Part shown: positions 33,655 through 40,893 of the stretch, in pieces
Layout: each line of letters opens with the position of its first letter
Numbering within the stretch: position 1 is the first letter of the stretch
Notes under the pieces: model-generated
What the model was told of the DNA's origin: nothing
The model's database searches: none
Seen by the model: only the letters and a program-made list of their open reading frames with translations
From: an uncultured Christensenella sp.
GTDB taxonomy: Bacteria; Bacillota; Clostridia; Christensenellales; Pumilibacteraceae
Direction of reading: 5' to 3'
NCBI GenBank assembly: GCA_910585955.1
Contig: CAJUGC010000016.1
Span: forward strand, 1-40,935
Length of the DNA stretch: 40,935 nucleotides
Position numbers and translations under genes: made by a program

Positions 33655-33797
33655 AATCTTCCCCGAGGGCTTATAAACTTCGCGAATACGGACTGCGTTC
33701 GGCTTGCCGCTTGGGCGCAGTACGATTAAGTACAGCAACCCAAGCGGTGCGCCGACAGCTGCTCGTCTCGCTCGTTTCTAAGCCCTCGGGAGAGATT
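33655..33797. repeat. 143-base palindromic intergenic element
   Basis: Terminal arms AATCTTCCCCGAGGGCTTA (33655-33673) and TAAGCCCTCGGGAGAGATT (33779-33797) are inverted repeats with two mismatches over 19 bases. Inside, GTTCGGC/GCCGAC and the perfect CCGCTTGGG/CCCAAGCGG nest concentrically, with GTAC/GTAC at the tip. No coding frame is convincing. It could be a MITE-like or REP-like element, or a structured RNA. Confidence 0.75.
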
Positions 33798-33855
33798 AAG
33801 TACTCTTCCTGCGGGCGCGACTCTTTCGCCTTGAACTACTTGCATTAAACTGTTT

Positions 33856-33985
33856 ATGTCATTCCGAGCGAAGTCGAGGAATCCAAACCTATAAAAAGGC
33901 GCCCCTTAGCAAGGGGAGCTGTCGCCGATAGGCGACTGAGGGGATTGTCTCCTATAAAAAGCCTTCCCTTGACAGGGGAAAGCGT
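33856..33985. repeat. Cluster of short interspersed repeat modules
   Basis: ATGTCATTCCGAGCGAAGTC and following GAGGAATCC, then CCCCTTAGCAAGGGG with GTCGCCgataGGCGAC, then CCCTTGACAGGGG. The sequence CTATAAAAAG precedes the second and third modules. These are familiar as dispersed intergenic repeats in many bacterial genomes, recalled from general knowledge. The gap from 33566 to 34176 holds these, the palindromic element and promoters, but no gene. Confidence 0.6.
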
Positions 33986-34141
33986 AAAACACTCTTTTTC
34001 GTGCGTCTTTTCGAAAAAAAGGTGCGGTAACATTTTTCGCGGTTTTCTAAAAGGTGCAAAATTCTTTTCCGCAGCTTTATCAAAAGCCGCAGATTCGGTG
34101 TGTATACTTGCCGTTATCCCCAAAGTAAAACAAAAATCCCC

Positions 34142-34170
34142 TTGCCAACGGGCAAAAAGTGTGGTAGACT
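34142..34170 (+). promoter_or_regulatory. Promoter of bioY
   Basis: -35 TTGCCA (34142-34147), 17-base spacer, -10 TAGACT (34165-34170). The expected start is 34177, the A of the ATG, so the transcript would be leaderless. A dyad TTGCC-AACG-GGCAA overlaps the -35 and might be an operator. Confidence 0.65.
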
Positions 34171-34176
34171 TAAGTT

Positions 34177-34758
34177 ATGAAGGTCAAACGCTTGATACGA
34201 ATAAGCTACTTCACTATGCTTACCGTAATAGGCGCGCTCGCGTCGTATAGGTGCGAACCGTTTCCGATTACTTTGCAAGCGTTTTTCGCCGTGCTTTCGG
34301 GGCTTGTGCTCGGCGGTGCGGACGGAGCTGCGTCGCAGATTTTGTATATAGCTTTGGGACTTGCAGGGCTTCCAGTGTTTGCGTACGGGGGCGGCTATAA
34401 GTATGTCGCCGAGCCTACGTTCGGTTATCTTGTCGGTATGGCGGCGGGGAGCTTCGTTGCAGGCATATCGATTCGCCGATTCAAAACCATAAATGCGGGC
34501 AAGGTGTTCGGCGCGGGGCTTGCGGGACTGACTGCGGTATATTTGGCGGGTTCTGTTTACCAAGTTCTGATGTTTATTTTCGATCGCGGTTACAGTATTC
34601 GCGACGCTTTCGAGACGCTTGAATGCGTCCCCATAGCTTTTGCCGTTCAAGTTGTGCTGCTTTTGATCGTCGCCTTTATCTATCCCAAAGTAAAGACCAT
34701 GATAGGAAGTATGAATAGGGAAGAATTTAAGGACAACGGACTTCCGCAATCGGGCTGA
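34177..34758 (+). CDS. bioY: Biotin transporter substrate-binding subunit BioY
   Basis: The membrane S-component that takes up biotin, alone or with an ECF energy-coupling module. The 193 residues have about six membrane segments and the BioY hallmarks: FPITLQAFFAVLSGLVLGG near residue 28, LYIALGLAGLPVFAYGGG, and PTFGYLVGMAAGSFVAG. The start ATG has no ribosome binding site; the promoter -10 ends six bases upstream, predicting leaderless translation. No ECF ATPase or T-subunit is in the window, so it must rely on modules elsewhere. It ends at a hairpin shared with the convergent aldolase gene. Confidence 0.92.
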   Translation: MKVKRLIRISYFTMLTVIGALASYRCEPFPITLQAFFAVLSGLVLGGADGAASQILYIALGLAGLPVFAYGGGYKYVAEPTFGYLVGMAAGSFVAGISIRRFKTINAGKVFGAGLAGLTAVYLAGSVYQVLMFIFDRGYSIRDAFETLECVPIAFAVQVVLLLIVAFIYPKVKTMIGSMNREEFKDNGLPQSG

Positions 34759-34782
34759 TTGCTTTGAAATAAATATTTGCTT

Positions 34783-34809
34783 AAAAAAATCCCCTCTTAT
34801 GAGGGGATT
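34783..34809 (-). terminator. Terminator of fba
   Basis: AATCCCCTC and GAGGGGATT (34788-34796 with 34801-34809) around TTAT. On the minus strand the stem is followed by a run of seven T. On the plus strand (bioY) the T-run is poor. Confidence 0.8.
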
Positions 34810-34835
34810 GCTTTGTTTCGCAAAGTTGTTGGGAA

Positions 34836-35765
34836 TTATGCCTTGCCGTTGCAGCCGAGCACGTTTACAAGCTTGTGCTTTACGGCCTGCTTTATAAGCT
34901 CGCGTGCGGGTGCAAGGTACTGACGGGGGTCGAAGTGAGAGGGGTTCTCGTTCATGTGCTTTCTTATTGCGGCCGTGAACGCGAGACGAAGATCGGAATC
35001 GATATTGATCTTGCATACGGCAAGAGTTGCGGCTTTTCTCAGCATCTCTTCGGGAACGCCCTGAGCGCCGGGCATAGATCCGCCGTTCTTCTGGATTATG
35101 TCTACATATTCGGGAATGACCGAGCTTGCGCCGTGAAGAACGATAGGGAACTTGGGGAGTCTGCGCGCAACTTCTTCGAGAATGTCGAAACGAAGTTTGG
35201 GATCGCCCTTAAACTTGAAAGCGCCGTGGGAAGTGCCGATAGCGATCGCAAGGCTGTCTACGCCGGTTTTGGAAACGAATTCCTCTACCTGATCGGGATC
35301 GGTGTACATCGCGTTTTCCGCAGATACGTTGACGTCGTCCTCAATGCCGGCAAGTCTGCCGAGCTCGGCTTCTACGACTACGCCTTTATCGTGAGCGTAC
35401 TTGACTACTTGAGAAGTAAGTTTGATGTTTTCTTCGAACGAGTGATGCGAAGCGTCTATCATGACGGAAGTAAAGCCGTCGTCTATAGCCGATTTGCAGA
35501 GTTCGAACGTGTCGCCGTGATCGAGGTGAAGCGCTATGGGAAGTCCGGAATCCTCGACAGCCGCCTCTACAAGCTTCTTAAGGTAGCGGGGATTAGCATA
35601 CTTTCTTGCTCCCGACGATACCTGAAGAATGAGCGGTGCGTGTTCTTCTTTGCCCGCCTCGACGATACCTTGGATCATTTCCATGTTGTTGACGTTGAAC
35701 GCGCCTATCGCATAGCCGCCCTCGTACGCTTTAGCGAACATTTCCTTTGTCGTAACCAATGCCAT
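34836..35765 (-). CDS. fba: Class II fructose-1,6-bisphosphate aldolase
   Basis: Splits fructose 1,6-bisphosphate into two triose phosphates in glycolysis and runs backwards in gluconeogenesis. The 309 residues show the zinc-dependent class II signature: catalytic D82 and zinc ligand H83 in ALHLDHGD, SVMIDASHHSFEENI, GTSHGAFKFKGDPKL and VLHGASSV. The ATG follows GGAGG 10 bases upstream. It has its own strong promoter (35806-35834) and terminator. gap, the next glycolytic step, lies 2.4 kb away in the other orientation. Confidence 0.97.
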   Translation of the reverse strand: MALVTTKEMFAKAYEGGYAIGAFNVNNMEMIQGIVEAGKEEHAPLILQVSSGARKYANPRYLKKLVEAAVEDSGLPIALHLDHGDTFELCKSAIDDGFTSVMIDASHHSFEENIKLTSQVVKYAHDKGVVVEAELGRLAGIEDDVNVSAENAMYTDPDQVEEFVSKTGVDSLAIAIGTSHGAFKFKGDPKLRFDILEEVARRLPKFPIVLHGASSVIPEYVDIIQKNGGSMPGAQGVPEEMLRKAATLAVCKINIDSDLRLAFTAAIRKHMNENPSHFDPRQYLAPARELIKQAVKHKLVNVLGCNGKA

Positions 35766-35805
35766 AAAAAGATAACCTCCATTATCTGTTTAATTTAACG
35801 ATACG

Positions 35806-35834
35806 ATTATATCATACGCGCGGCATAAAGTCAA
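35806..35834 (-). promoter_or_regulatory. Promoter of fba
   Basis: On the minus strand: -35 TTGACT (35829-35834), 17-base spacer, perfect -10 TATAAT (35806-35811). A near-consensus promoter, fitting a highly expressed glycolytic gene. Confidence 0.85.
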
Positions 35835-35893
35835 CTTTTTACACCGCCTGTTTTCGCCGCCATCGTTCGGTAATCAAGACCCGATTTTTTCTA

Positions 35894-35922
35894 TTGACTT
35901 TTTTATTATAAGATATTATAAT
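35894..35922 (+). promoter_or_regulatory. Promoter of the M29 aminopeptidase
   Basis: -35 TTGACT (35894-35899), 17-base spacer, perfect -10 TATAAT (35917-35922). Confidence 0.85.
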
Positions 35923-35973
35923 ATAAGCATAACGAAACAAATAAATCGTTTCTTCAGGAGGTAATAATATATA

Positions 35974-37089
35974 ATGAAAGACCCGAGACTCGTCACTTTG
36001 GCAAACAACCTCGTAAATTATTCCGTCGCAGTGAAAAAGGGCGACAGAGTGCTCATAGAGGCTACCGACATTACAAGCGAACTTATCGAAGAACTTGTAA
36101 AAGCCGTTTATGCGGCGGGCGGCTATCCGTTCGTAGAGCTTTTCGACTCGCAGGTGGAGCGTGTCATAAGAAGCGGCGCGGATGAAAAGTACTTTGAAAA
36201 ACTTCGCGATTACGCGCTTGTGAGAATGAAGGATATGCAGTGCTATATAGGAGTTCGCGGCAATAAAAACTCTTACGAGCTGTCCGATGTGCCGAGCGAA
36301 AAGATAGATATGTATTCGCGTATATACGCGCAGGAAGTCCACCACGACACGCGTGTCGGAAAGACCCGCTGGGTAATCCTTCGCTATCCTAACTACTCCA
36401 TGGCGCAGCTTTCGGGCATGACGACGGAGAAGTTCGAGGACTTCTACTTCAACGTCTGTAACCTCGACTATTCCAAAATGGACAAGGCAATGGACGCGCT
36501 CAAAAAGCTCATGGACAAGACCGACAAAGTAAGGCTCGTTGCCAAGGACACCGACCTTACGTTCTCCATTAAGGGCATACCAGCCGTCAAGTGCGCCGGT
36601 CACATGAATATTCCCGACGGCGAAGTTTACACCGCGCCCGTCAAAAACAGTGTAAACGGCGTCATTCACTATAACGCTCCTTCCATAGAGAACGGCACGC
36701 GCTACGAGGACGTCCGCCTTGTGTTCAAGGACGGCAAAATAGTGGAAGCGACTTCCAACTTTACCGAGAAGTGCAACGCGCTGTTCGACACCGACGAGGG
36801 TTCGCGCTATGTCGGCGAGTTCGCCATAGGCGTAAATCCGTATGTGACTAAGCCAATGGGCGACATACTTTTCGACGAAAAGATCGCGGGTAGTATTCAC
36901 TTCACGCCGGGAGCTTGCTACGAGGACGCTTACAACGGCAACAAATCCGCGCTTCATTGGGATCTCGTGCTTATAATGACCCCCGAATACGGCGGCGGCG
37001 AGATCTGGTTCGACGACAAGCTTATACGAAAAGACGGTGTGTTTGTAATAGATGAGCTGAAGTGCCTCAACCCCGAAAACCTTATTTGA
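35974..37089 (+). CDS. M29-family aminopeptidase (AmpS/thermophilic type)
   Basis: A cytoplasmic metal-dependent aminopeptidase, 371 residues, matching the AmpS/AmpT family length. Family blocks can be read: AGHMNIPDGEVYTAPVKNSV (metal-binding glutamate), YVGEFAIGVNPYV, AGSIHFTPGACYED and SALHWDLVLIM. These supply the glutamate, histidine and aspartate ligands of the two metal ions. The ATG follows AGGAGGTAATAATATATA with somewhat long spacing. It has its own promoter and no downstream partner in the same transcript is certain. The gap up to 37364 holds repeats. Confidence 0.93.
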   Translation: MKDPRLVTLANNLVNYSVAVKKGDRVLIEATDITSELIEELVKAVYAAGGYPFVELFDSQVERVIRSGADEKYFEKLRDYALVRMKDMQCYIGVRGNKNSYELSDVPSEKIDMYSRIYAQEVHHDTRVGKTRWVILRYPNYSMAQLSGMTTEKFEDFYFNVCNLDYSKMDKAMDALKKLMDKTDKVRLVAKDTDLTFSIKGIPAVKCAGHMNIPDGEVYTAPVKNSVNGVIHYNAPSIENGTRYEDVRLVFKDGKIVEATSNFTEKCNALFDTDEGSRYVGEFAIGVNPYVTKPMGDILFDEKIAGSIHFTPGACYEDAYNGNKSALHWDLVLIMTPEYGGGEIWFDDKLIRKDGVFVIDELKCLNPENLI

Positions 37090-37102
37090 GACGATGTAAA
37101 CT

Positions 37103-37189
37103 GCATCTAAGCGGATAGGTGTTCTTCGGACTTCGGTCACATACAAAGGAGCATGCACCCTTGTTTTCATCGCTTGTTGCCGCTTATGC
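37103..37189. repeat. Foldable intergenic inverted repeat
   Basis: GCAT-CT-AAGCGG (37103-37114) pairs with CCGCTTATGC (37180-37189) apart from a two-base bulge. A GAC-TTCG-GTC tetraloop hairpin lies inside. It could be the terminator region of the aminopeptidase gene, though no T-run follows, or a small structured RNA. Confidence 0.4.
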
Positions 37190-37227
37190 TTGTTTCTATC
37201 GCCTAAAATGATTGATAAAAGTTTTTA

Positions 37228-37352
37228 TACTTAGCTTTTTTGCCCGCTTTTTTCTCGAAAAAAGTAGAATGCAAGAAATTTTAAACCAAATATTTCGAAA
37301 ATATATTTTACTTAGCTTTTTTTGCCTACTTTTTTTCTCGAAAAAAAGTAGG
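37228..37352 (+). repeat. Tandem copies of a T-rich/A-rich hairpin
   Basis: Two related 40-44 base copies (37228-37267 and 37309-37352) share TACTTAGCTTTTTT, GCC and a stem TTTTTT-CTCG-AAAAAA. In the second copy CCTACTTTTTTT pairs perfectly with AAAAAAAGTAGG around CTCG (37325-37352). Its 3' end touches the ribosome binding site of the next gene. The first copy has decayed arms. Confidence 0.7.
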
Positions 37353-37364
37353 AGAGGAGAGAAA

Positions 37365-38069
37365 TTGATAAGATACGACGGAGACAGAAGCCTTTCGGGT
37401 AATCCCGTTATGGCAAATTACGAAATGGAGGACGCGGCGGCAAGACTGTTGTACGAGTCCGGGCAGAGTATGCGCTCGCCGCGGCCGACGAACGCCGCGC
37501 AGCTTGCCGAGTATATGGGAGCGTCCGTGCGTACCGTCTATCTTTCCGACTCGCCTTATTCGCTTTGCGCAGTCGCTACCGAGCCGCAAACTCTTCGAGT
37601 AAAGGACGGAAAAGCCATAGTCATGGCGGCGGGAGATATATTCGTAGAACGTGCTATCGTGGACAGGGACGACACGCCTTGGTATAACTATGCGGTGTTT
37701 CATGCGCTTGCGCACTTGTACCTACACAACGAACGAGGGGAAGAGCGGCAACTTTCGTTTGATCTCTCCGGCACGCAGAGCGAGAAACATTTTTTATGCG
37801 ACGCAGGAGAAATGTCGGACGTGTACTCGGACGATCGACTCGATTCGCGTCCCGCGAGCGAAGCGCAGGCAGACGCGTTTGCAGGCTGTCTGATGCTTCC
37901 GAAAGTGCCGTTTAAGATGGCGGTCAACAAACAGATGAGCAAGCTCGGAATAAACCGTACCGAACTTAAGGGAAAGACTCTCGATAAAATTTTACGCACG
38001 CTTGCCAAGACATTCTGTGCGCCCGAAATCGCGGTGGCTCTGAGGTTGAAAAAATTGTTATATTTATAA
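37365..38069 (+). CDS. ImmA/IrrE-like protein with a broken HExxH motif
   Basis: A 234-residue member of the IrrE/ImmA (COG2856) metallopeptidase family, whose active members cleave repressors in stress or mobile-element control. After an N-terminal region (ANYEMEDAAARLLYESGQ) the protein has the peptidase segment FHALAHLYLH. Both zinc histidines are present (H113, H117) but the catalytic glutamate is alanine (A114). The third-ligand block EAQADAFAGCLMLP is intact (E166). It may therefore bind zinc or partners without proteolysis. The TTG at 37365 is chosen because GGAGAGGAG precedes it by five bases. The frame is open from 37212 but that extension crosses A/T-rich repeats. ATG 37410 is another option. 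Neighbours give no repressor partner. Confidence 0.8.
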   Translation: MIRYDGDRSLSGNPVMANYEMEDAAARLLYESGQSMRSPRPTNAAQLAEYMGASVRTVYLSDSPYSLCAVATEPQTLRVKDGKAIVMAAGDIFVERAIVDRDDTPWYNYAVFHALAHLYLHNERGEERQLSFDLSGTQSEKHFLCDAGEMSDVYSDDRLDSRPASEAQADAFAGCLMLPKVPFKMAVNKQMSKLGINRTELKGKTLDKILRTLAKTFCAPEIAVALRLKKLLYL

Positions 38070-38080
38070 GCTTATTTTAC

Positions 38081-38109
38081 TTGATTAAATACTGTAAAAA
38101 GATTATAAT
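38081..38109 (+). promoter_or_regulatory. Promoter of gap
   Basis: -35 TTGATT (38081-38086), 17-base spacer, perfect -10 TATAAT (38104-38109). The start would fall near 38116. Confidence 0.8.
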
Positions 38110-38114
38110 TAAAA

Positions 38115-38138
38115 GCGGTGAGCAAAAAAACTCGCCGC
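38115..38138 (+). promoter_or_regulatory. 5'-terminal hairpin of the gap mRNA
   Basis: GCGGTGAG (38115-38122) pairs with CTCGCCGC (38131-38138), one G-T wobble, around an A-rich loop. It would sit at the very 5' end of the transcript, where such stems protect mRNA from decay. The ribosome site GGAGG lies well downstream and stays open. Confidence 0.6.
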
Positions 38139-38175
38139 AAACAAACAAAAATAAATTTTTGGAGGATTTATAGCA

Positions 38176-39189
<1,014 letters not shown>

Positions 39190-39212
39190 TCTTTTTGCAT
39201 TGGATGTAAAAC

Positions 39213-39242
39213 AAAACCTACGGCTCAAACCGTAGGTTTTTT
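39213..39242 (+). terminator. Terminator of gap
   Basis: AAAACCTACGG (39213-39223) and CCGTAGGTTTT (39230-39240) form an 11-pair stem around CTCAAA, with TT following. It may also act on the convergent gene. Confidence 0.9.
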
Positions 39243-39262
39243 ATATAAAAAGAAATGTTTTA

Positions 39263-39547
39263 TTAAAAAGCGAACATGACTGCGAACGTCGAAATAATAA
39301 GAGCTATACCGAGAAGGGAAATTATAAAACCCGCACGGCATATTTTGGATTTCATAAAAAAGAAATTGGTTGCGCAAGAAAGCCCCGTCACTGCAATATC
39401 CGCGACAAGACAGGGGACGGCAAAAGTCGCAAGCCCTACGGGCGCTCCCAAATAGCCTATGAGTATCATGAGCACAAAGCATAGCGCGCCCATACACAGC
39501 GAGCAAATCGAAGAGACTAGCGCAAGAACAGGTACAATGTTTTTCAT
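39263..39547 (-). CDS. Small membrane protein (94 aa)
   Basis: Not recognised. The 94 residues contain about three hydrophobic segments: residues 4-30 with three cysteines (VSSICSLCMGALCF), 35-60 (VGLATFAVPCLVADIAV) and 68-92 (AGFIISLLGIALIISTFAV), separated by short loops including FFFMKSKICR. The start ATG at 39547 has no ribosome binding site, and the -10 TATAAT of a strong promoter ends six bases before it, predicting a leaderless mRNA. It converges on gap. No function can be inferred. Confidence 0.65.
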   Translation of the reverse strand: MKNIVPVLALVSSICSLCMGALCFVLMILIGYLGAPVGLATFAVPCLVADIAVTGLSCATNFFFMKSKICRAGFIISLLGIALIISTFAVMFAF

Positions 39548-39553
39548 ATATAA

Positions 39554-39582
39554 ATTATAACAAATCAGTCGAAAACAGTCAA
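39554..39582 (-). promoter_or_regulatory. Promoter of the small membrane protein gene
   Basis: On the minus strand: -35 TTGACT (39577-39582), 17-base spacer, perfect -10 TATAAT (39554-39559). The predicted start, 39547, is the A of the ATG. Confidence 0.8.
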
Positions 39583-39620
39583 TCGAAACCAACGAATAAC
39601 TGCCCGATATCGAAAAACGC

Positions 39621-39649
39621 TTGACATCTTTTTCAAAAGGTGCTACGAT
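39621..39649 (+). promoter_or_regulatory. Promoter of the gene at 39672
   Basis: Consensus -35 TTGACA (39621-39626), 17-base spacer, -10 TACGAT (39644-39649). Confidence 0.75.
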
Positions 39650-39671
39650 TAAAAGACGGAGGAAAAGTGCT

Positions 39672-40049
39672 ATGCAAATGAAACAGCTTTTGGTAGATCG
39701 TATCGACGGCAATCTTCGTTCGAGTGAAGAAACGATGCGGGCGCTTACCGAGTTCGTAAAAAATGTCCCAGGCGAAGTTCTCGCTTGTGAAATGGAAGCT
39801 TCGGAGGCAAACCGCCGCGCAGTCATGGTAGGCGATCAAATCTATAAATTTGGGCTGCATCCCGAATCTACGCTTGCATTCATAGAGGTTTTCGACGACA
39901 GAGAACAAACCGAGCCTACAATGGCACTGTACATAGACAGCGCAGAGCCGTCCGCAAAGATAATCGGAAAGAGCGGAGGCAGAGCTTTTACGCTTAGATT
40001 TTTCGTAAGCGGCGAAGGCACGGTGGAAAAGACCATGCAACTTGACTGA
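39672..40049 (+). CDS. Protein of unknown function (125 aa)
   Basis: Not recognised. The 125 residues form an apparently soluble, acidic alpha/beta protein. A helical start (MKQLLVDRIDGNLRSSEE, MRALTEFVKNVPGEVL) is followed by strand-rich sequence (RAVMVGDQIYKFGL, TLAFIEVFDDRE, PTMALYIDSAEPSAKIIGK, FTLRFFVSGEGTVEKTMQL). No catalytic motif, membrane helix or signal peptide. The ATG at 39672 has CGGAGGA about eight bases upstream and a good promoter; the upstream extension to 39621 overlaps that promoter and is not used. A zinc-ribbon gene follows 38 bases later and is probably cotranscribed. Confidence 0.75.
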   Translation: MQMKQLLVDRIDGNLRSSEETMRALTEFVKNVPGEVLACEMEASEANRRAVMVGDQIYKFGLHPESTLAFIEVFDDREQTEPTMALYIDSAEPSAKIIGKSGGRAFTLRFFVSGEGTVEKTMQLD

Positions 40050-40087
40050 GTTTGTCTTAAATAGAGCGAGCAAGAGGTGACGAGATT

Positions 40088-40576
40088 ATGAAATGCCCCA
40101 TTTGCGGGGAAGAAATAAGCGAAGGAAAACATAAGTGTCTAAAGTGCGGTTACGAAGTGCACGAACTCAGTACGTCTGTGCGCGAGCAGGGCGAGGAGCC
40201 CGCGAAAACCGTGGATATAGATCCTTCGCAAGTATATATTTCGGGCGGCAGCCGCACTTCGTCGGGCAGCTTGTTTGAGGATATTTTCGGCGGCGGTCTG
40301 TTCGGCGGTCTTTTCGACGGATTGTTCGGCGGCTTTTTCGACGGGTTCGACGACAACGACGAAGACGAAGTAGAGTACGATGATTTCGGCAGTCCCATTT
40401 CCGACGTTTACGGAAGCGAAGTGGTGGAATTATCCGCGCATGACGTCGAACATATCGACGAGAGCGCTTCGACCGAGACAAGGAGAGCTCATAACGGCGC
40501 TCAGGGCGACTATGGCAAAAAAACCAAGGAAAACAAAGACGCAAAGGGGAAGCGCAAGCGCGGAAAGCGCCGATAA
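40088..40576 (+). CDS. Zinc-ribbon protein with a Gly/Phe-rich repeat tract
   Basis: A 162-residue protein of unknown function. The N-terminus is a zinc ribbon (CPICGEE at residue 3, CLKCGYEVHEL). A flexible stretch leads to a low-complexity block at about residues 60-100 in which four-residue units repeat (IFGG, LFGG, LFDG, LFGG, FFDG), followed by an acidic run (DDNDEDEVEYDD). The C-terminal 25 residues are strongly basic (KGKRKRGKRR). Such sticker-and-spacer sequence with opposite charges at either side could support self-association or nucleic acid binding, which is inference. The ribosome site AAGAGGTGA precedes the ATG. Confidence 0.8.
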   Translation: MKCPICGEEISEGKHKCLKCGYEVHELSTSVREQGEEPAKTVDIDPSQVYISGGSRTSSGSLFEDIFGGGLFGGLFDGLFGGFFDGFDDNDEDEVEYDDFGSPISDVYGSEVVELSAHDVEHIDESASTETRRAHNGAQGDYGKKTKENKDAKGKRKRGKRR

Positions 40577-40670
40577 CACAAAGATAAAATATAATTTTTC
40601 GTTTCGATCGTGCGTGTTATATAGTTCAAAAAAAAGCTTGAAATTTTTTTAGAAAACACGGTAAAAATGT

Positions 40671-40699
40671 TTGACAAAACGTCCGCTATTTGATATATT
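40671..40699 (+). promoter_or_regulatory. Promoter of tRNA-Ala
   Basis: Consensus -35 TTGACA (40671-40676), 17-base spacer, -10 TATATT (40694-40699), about 30 bases before the tRNA. Confidence 0.85.
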
Positions 40700-40729
40700 A
40701 TAGAAGCTGTCCGTCAGCAGCGGTTTTGT

Positions 40730-40805
40730 GGGGGTATAGCTCAGCTGGTAGAGCACCTGCCCTGCAAGCAGGGGGTCAGCGGTTCGAACCCGCTTACCTC
40801 CACCA
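40730..40805 (+). tRNA. tRNA-Ala (anticodon TGC)
   Basis: The acceptor stem GGGGGTA/TACCTCC includes the G3-U70 wobble that identifies alanine tRNA. D-arm GCTC/GAGC, anticodon stem CCTGC/GCAGG with loop CCTGCAA (TGC), T-arm with GGTTCGAACCC, encoded CCA. Confidence 0.98.
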
Positions 40806-40815
40806 CAAGACACTT

Positions 40816-40839
40816 AGGGGCATTAAATGCCCCTATTTT
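40816..40839 (+). terminator. Hairpin after tRNA-Ala
   Basis: AGGGGCAT (40816-40823) and ATGCCCCT (40827-40834) around TAA, followed by ATTTT. Confidence 0.75.
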
Positions 40840-40893
40840 CATAGGGTCGGTATCGCAAAAGAAAAAATGTGCAAACGCGCAATCAATAAACAT

